Assembly (NCBI RefSeq): GCF_008831285.2
Contig: NC_045140.1
Coordinates: 2,459,528-2,523,527, forward strand
Source of the DNA: Nymphaea colorata
Taxonomy: Eukaryota > Streptophyta > Magnoliopsida > Nymphaeales > Nymphaeaceae
DNA: 64,000 nucleotides
Direction of reading: 5' to 3'
Shown: positions 60,379-64,000 of the stretch, piece after piece
Position numbering within the stretch: the stretch's first letter is position 1
How the letters are laid out: every line of letters starts with the position of its first letter
The notes under the pieces: model-generated
What the model was told of the DNA's origin: nothing
The model's database searches: none
What the model saw: the letters and a program-made list of their open reading frames with translations, nothing else
Position numbers and translations under genes: made by a program

Positions 60379-63300
60379 ATGGCTTCCAAAGTAAGAAGTG
60401 TTTTGTTCCTTGTTCTCTCTCTGCTGCTGTTCTTCAATGGAGGAAGGTCAGCTAGAAACCCTGTTTCGGTAAGCCACGATGGAAGGAGTTTGAAAATCAA
60501 CGACCAACGTCGTCTCGTCATCTCTGGCTCTATACATTACCCAAGAAGTACTCCAGAGGTATCACATTGTATCGCGCATTTATCGTAAGCTTCTTCAATG
60601 ATATTCTCTTAATGTTATTTTTCCTTTTTGAGAAGTGGATATCATATGTATGAACTGCAAAAGAACTAACTAATTGAACAATCACAAAGAAAGCTACATT
60701 CTTTGGGTCTTAGCTTTCAAAGAAGAACCTCACTGTCAAAACAGTCAAGAAGGAAAGATAAAGAACCAACGAATATCATCGAACTTCTCATTGGTGCCAA
60801 TCTAAATTGTGACTGTCTCAGGTTCAACAAATTTTCTACTTTTAGAAGATTCCTTTTGCACGTATTTTTCTCTTAAAAAACTTCCGATGACCTTTCTGTG
60901 ATCTTATATTTTGTCTCTTAATGAAAAAAAAAGTTTCATACTTTGCCTTTCCAATGAGTCCATATGTACCAAGCAATCCATCCGATTGACGGTGTATTTA
61001 ATGATCTTATATTATTTTGGGACATGATTTAGATGTGGCCCAAGTTGATTGAATATGCAAAGGATGGAGGCTTGGATGCCATTGAGACATACATCTTCTG
61101 GAACGCTCATGAACCCCAACGTCGTCAGGTAATGCTTTCAGCTCATCAACCATGTCGATACACACACACACACACACACACATATGATGACAAAGCACTA
61201 AAAGTATATTTCTTAAACTGCAGTATAATTTCGAGGGTCGGCTGGATTTCGTTAAGTTTTTGAAGACAGTACAGGAAGGAGGATTGTATGCTGTGGTCCG
61301 TATTGGCCCATATGTCTGTGCAGAGTGGAACTATGGGTGAGATTTCTACTTCTTGTTGTATAAATATGGTCGCAAACAGAGACTGTAACTGACCGTTCAA
61401 GTTCCTGATTTTGGCTTCTTTCACATTATTCCAAACTTCAAGTTCTTGAACCAGTACAGAAAGCAAGGTGTCTCTGATTTTTCTCTTCTTGATTGTTTAT
61501 TTTCTTTTCTTTCTTCTTAGAGGACTGCCCGTTTGGCTGCACAATATTCCTGGGATGGAGATTCGAACAAACAACGACGCGTTTAAGGTAAGGCTGCAGT
61601 CAGATCTTTTCTTTTTAATGTGAAAAAAATTGTCAGATTTATATGAAATGTAAGATTTTTTTTTATAGCCTTGAGATATTTTTATTTATTGCTACACTCT
61701 TTTGATATTGAAATGTACAATAAATACATCTTTAAATATGTTTGGCAGTATGAAATGGCGACTTTCACAAGAAAAATATTTTCCATGATGGAGGATGAAG
61801 GTCTGCTTGCATGGCAAGGGGGACCAGTCATCCTGCTTCAGGTTGGTACTTTGTATCATACTCCATTACTTTGCGAGCTTGGTTCTTGTTGTAAAAGATT
61901 ATGGGAAAAAAGAAGAAGTAAGGGTAAAGATACGTTACACAAATTAAAGCGACCAATTGTCAATTAGATTTCTGTTAATCGGCAATGCAGATTGAGAATG
62001 AATATGGAAATGTGATGCAACAATATGGCAATGCGGGGAAAGAGTACCTAAAATGGGCTGCAGGCATGGCTGTGTCCTTGAACGCGTCCGTGCCGTGGAT
62101 CATGTGTCAACAATCAGATGCTCCTGCTCCAATGGTGGCTTCGAATTCCTTTTCCTTTCACACTTGTTTCTGGTTAACAGCTCCTGGTTTCTCAAGTGCT
62201 TAACTGAATGTGATTTTGAAACAGATAAACACATGCAACGGCTTCTACTGCCATGATTTCGAACCGAATTCTCCGACTAGCCCGAAGATGTGGACTGAAA
62301 ACTGGACTGGATGGTCTGTTTCCCTTTCTTTCTGCTACAGAACCAATCTTCTAAGACCCTATGAATCTGAACTTAAACTAAAGTTAACATAATGGTGGAA
62401 TTTTTAGGTTCAAGGCCTTTGGAAGTACTAATCCACATAGACCAGCAGAAGACCTTGCTTACTCAGTGGCTAGATTCTTCCAGACAGGAGGAACTTTCCA
62501 GAACTACTATATGGTGAGTCCATCAAGATTGACTAAGTCTTTGGGTTCCTGCAGCATTGAAGTCTGAGGACAAAATTTCTGTGCCAATGTTAATTTATCA
62601 TTGTTTGATCTTACAGTATCATGGAGGAACCAATTTTGGCAGAACAGCAGGTGGCCCGTTCATCACTACATCTTACGATTATGATGCACCTCTGGATGAG
62701 TATGGTACTGCAAATAAATCACACAACGTGAACAAATAGAAGTTGAATTAATTTTTTCCGGCGTATTAAGCTTGTATCCTAATAGTAATCTCTAAATGTT
62801 ACTTCTTATGTGATTTAACAGTTTTTATTCTAATTTCACAGGGCAACCAAGACAGCCAAAGTGGGGTCACTTGAGGAATCTTCATTCTGCGCTTAAGCAG
62901 ATGGAGAAGGCTTTGATCTATGGTACTCGACAGAACGTCAGCCTTGGTAATGACTTGGAGGTATCTTCTACAAACTTTTCTCTGTCCTTTTATTTTTTCT
63001 TCAACGTAATAGAATACTAGAAAGATGAGCTGAGCCATATATTTGATGGGATGCTTAGGCTTCAATATACAAGACAGAGGATGGTACAACTGGCTGCTTT
63101 TTAAGCAATACAAATACTGCATTGGATGCCACAGTTACATTCAATGGGAACAGTTACTCTCTGCCAGCTTGGTCTGTCACCATCTTGCCTGATTGTGTGA
63201 ACTCCATCTACAACACAGCACAGGTTTGACATTTCTCTCTTTGCCACATTATTAAATATATAATAAGCTAATTACATGAAGCGGTCTGGATGAGAAGAAT

Positions 63301-63899
63301 CTGAACTCTCAAGAAGTGAACGAGAACTGTCACTTTTCTTGCTTTTAAAGAAGATCCTCAGTCTCCGACGATCTTAGTTACTTTGGTTGATGCTTTGTGC
63401 TTTTCCTCTGTTGAAAATTCGCTTTTTCTTTCTCAAATATTTTGCATAAATCAAATTTACCAATTGTTCCATACCATGTCTTACTGCCGTTTCTACGTCT
63501 GTTTTTCCATCGAATTTTATAAAACATGAATTGACCAGTGCCCTCATTTCCAATTCAAGTATTAGTTTATTCAATTTTTATTCTGAAAATTAACTATAAA
63601 ATCTCAGTTTTAAACGTCTACCAATAGTTTATGATTATATTGCAACACTAGCTTTTTATTTAGCTTCTGCAGCATGAATTTGATGTGGTATTGCATGTGG
63701 CTTTGTAGGTCCCTGTCGCTCCACAAACTGTGACTTCAAAGCAGACAAAGGACGATGAAACTGGAGTTGAGAATGTGGTATGGCATAAAGAGAGCATTTT
63801 TTATAATATAAGGTCGAAGGATCTTTTCCCTGCAAAGAAATTGCTTGAGCAAATTACCACCGCAGCAGATAGGAGTGATTACATGTGGTATACAACTGG
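60379..63899 (+). CDS. Beta-galactosidase, glycoside hydrolase family 35 (3' end beyond the window)
   Basis: Twelve exons are visible: 60379-60558, 61033-61128, 61224-61336, 61521-61587, 61749-61841, 61991-62134, 62225-62313, 62408-62513, 62617-62704, 62842-62960, 63059-63223 and 63709-63899. All are GT-AG with matching phases, about 483 residues. The gene is cut by the window end; plant family members are usually 700-850 aa. Residues 1-24 form a hydrophobic signal peptide ([20 protein letters not shown]), so the enzyme is secreted. The GH35 signature [14 protein letters not shown] gives the predicted acid/base Glu187, and TENWTGW gives the predicted nucleophile Glu256. Other family blocks are [46 protein letters not shown] and [20 protein letters not shown]. 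The family removes terminal beta-galactose from cell-wall polysaccharides or glycoproteins. Two N-glycosylation sequons are visible (NAS and NWT). Start fixed by the signal peptide and upstream TATA box. Confidence 0.95.
61159..61182. repeat. (CA)n microsatellite in beta-galactosidase intron 2
   Basis: Twelve CA units about 30 bases after the exon 2 donor. Intronic, non-coding. Confidence 0.9.
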
Positions 63900-64000
63900 G
63901 TGAGTATTCAGAAAGATTTTCCCAAGGCAATGCTAATTAATTCTTAGGATTTTATTGGCAAAAAAAAACGTGTCTTCTCATGTAATTTTTTTTAAAACCT

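Overview
The window is nuclear DNA of a flowering plant. It is AT-rich, it has large AT-rich GT-AG introns and long gene-poor spacers packed with microsatellites and small inverted-repeat elements, and its genes are plant families (PPR-DYW protein, GH35 beta-galactosidase, plant ankyrin protein, organellar ribosome recycling factor). I cannot place the species from sequence alone.

Layout. (1) 331-6475, minus: complete seven-exon gene for the HAT-repeat splicing factor Crooked-neck/CLF1, 700 aa. (2) 6.5-15.1 kb: no gene seen; minisatellites and an inverted-repeat-bounded composite insertion (11.83-13.64 kb). (3) 15149-22436, minus: eight exons matching the C-terminal half of COP9 signalosome subunit 3. 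The N-terminal exons are missing, one exon has a 2-nt deletion, and one intron carries a Copia-type LTR end with a primer-binding site. (4) 24054-26383, minus: intronless PPR-DYW gene with a 1-nt frameshift. (5) 26.4-39.4 kb: no gene; (AT)n tracts, several MITE-like foldbacks, a SINE nested inside inverted repeats, and a ~305-bp tandem array (31.82-33.15 kb). (6) 39506-48942, plus: complete four-exon ankyrin-repeat gene, 767 aa, with a 4.9-kb first intron. (7) 51952-55915, minus: complete eight-exon mitochondrial-type ribosome recycling factor, 265 aa, including a 22-nt microexon. (8) 55.9-60.3 kb: dispersed repeats. (9) 60379 to the right edge, plus: first twelve exons of a secreted beta-galactosidase, cut by the window end.

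The genes have unrelated jobs (splicing, proteolysis control, organelle RNA editing, organelle translation, cell-wall sugar hydrolysis). I see no cluster or pathway linking them. The most notable biology is the pair of decayed same-strand neighbours at 15-26 kb, the nested transposon landscape at 28-34 kb, and a few splicing and 5'-leader features of the intact genes. I found no convincing new biological system.
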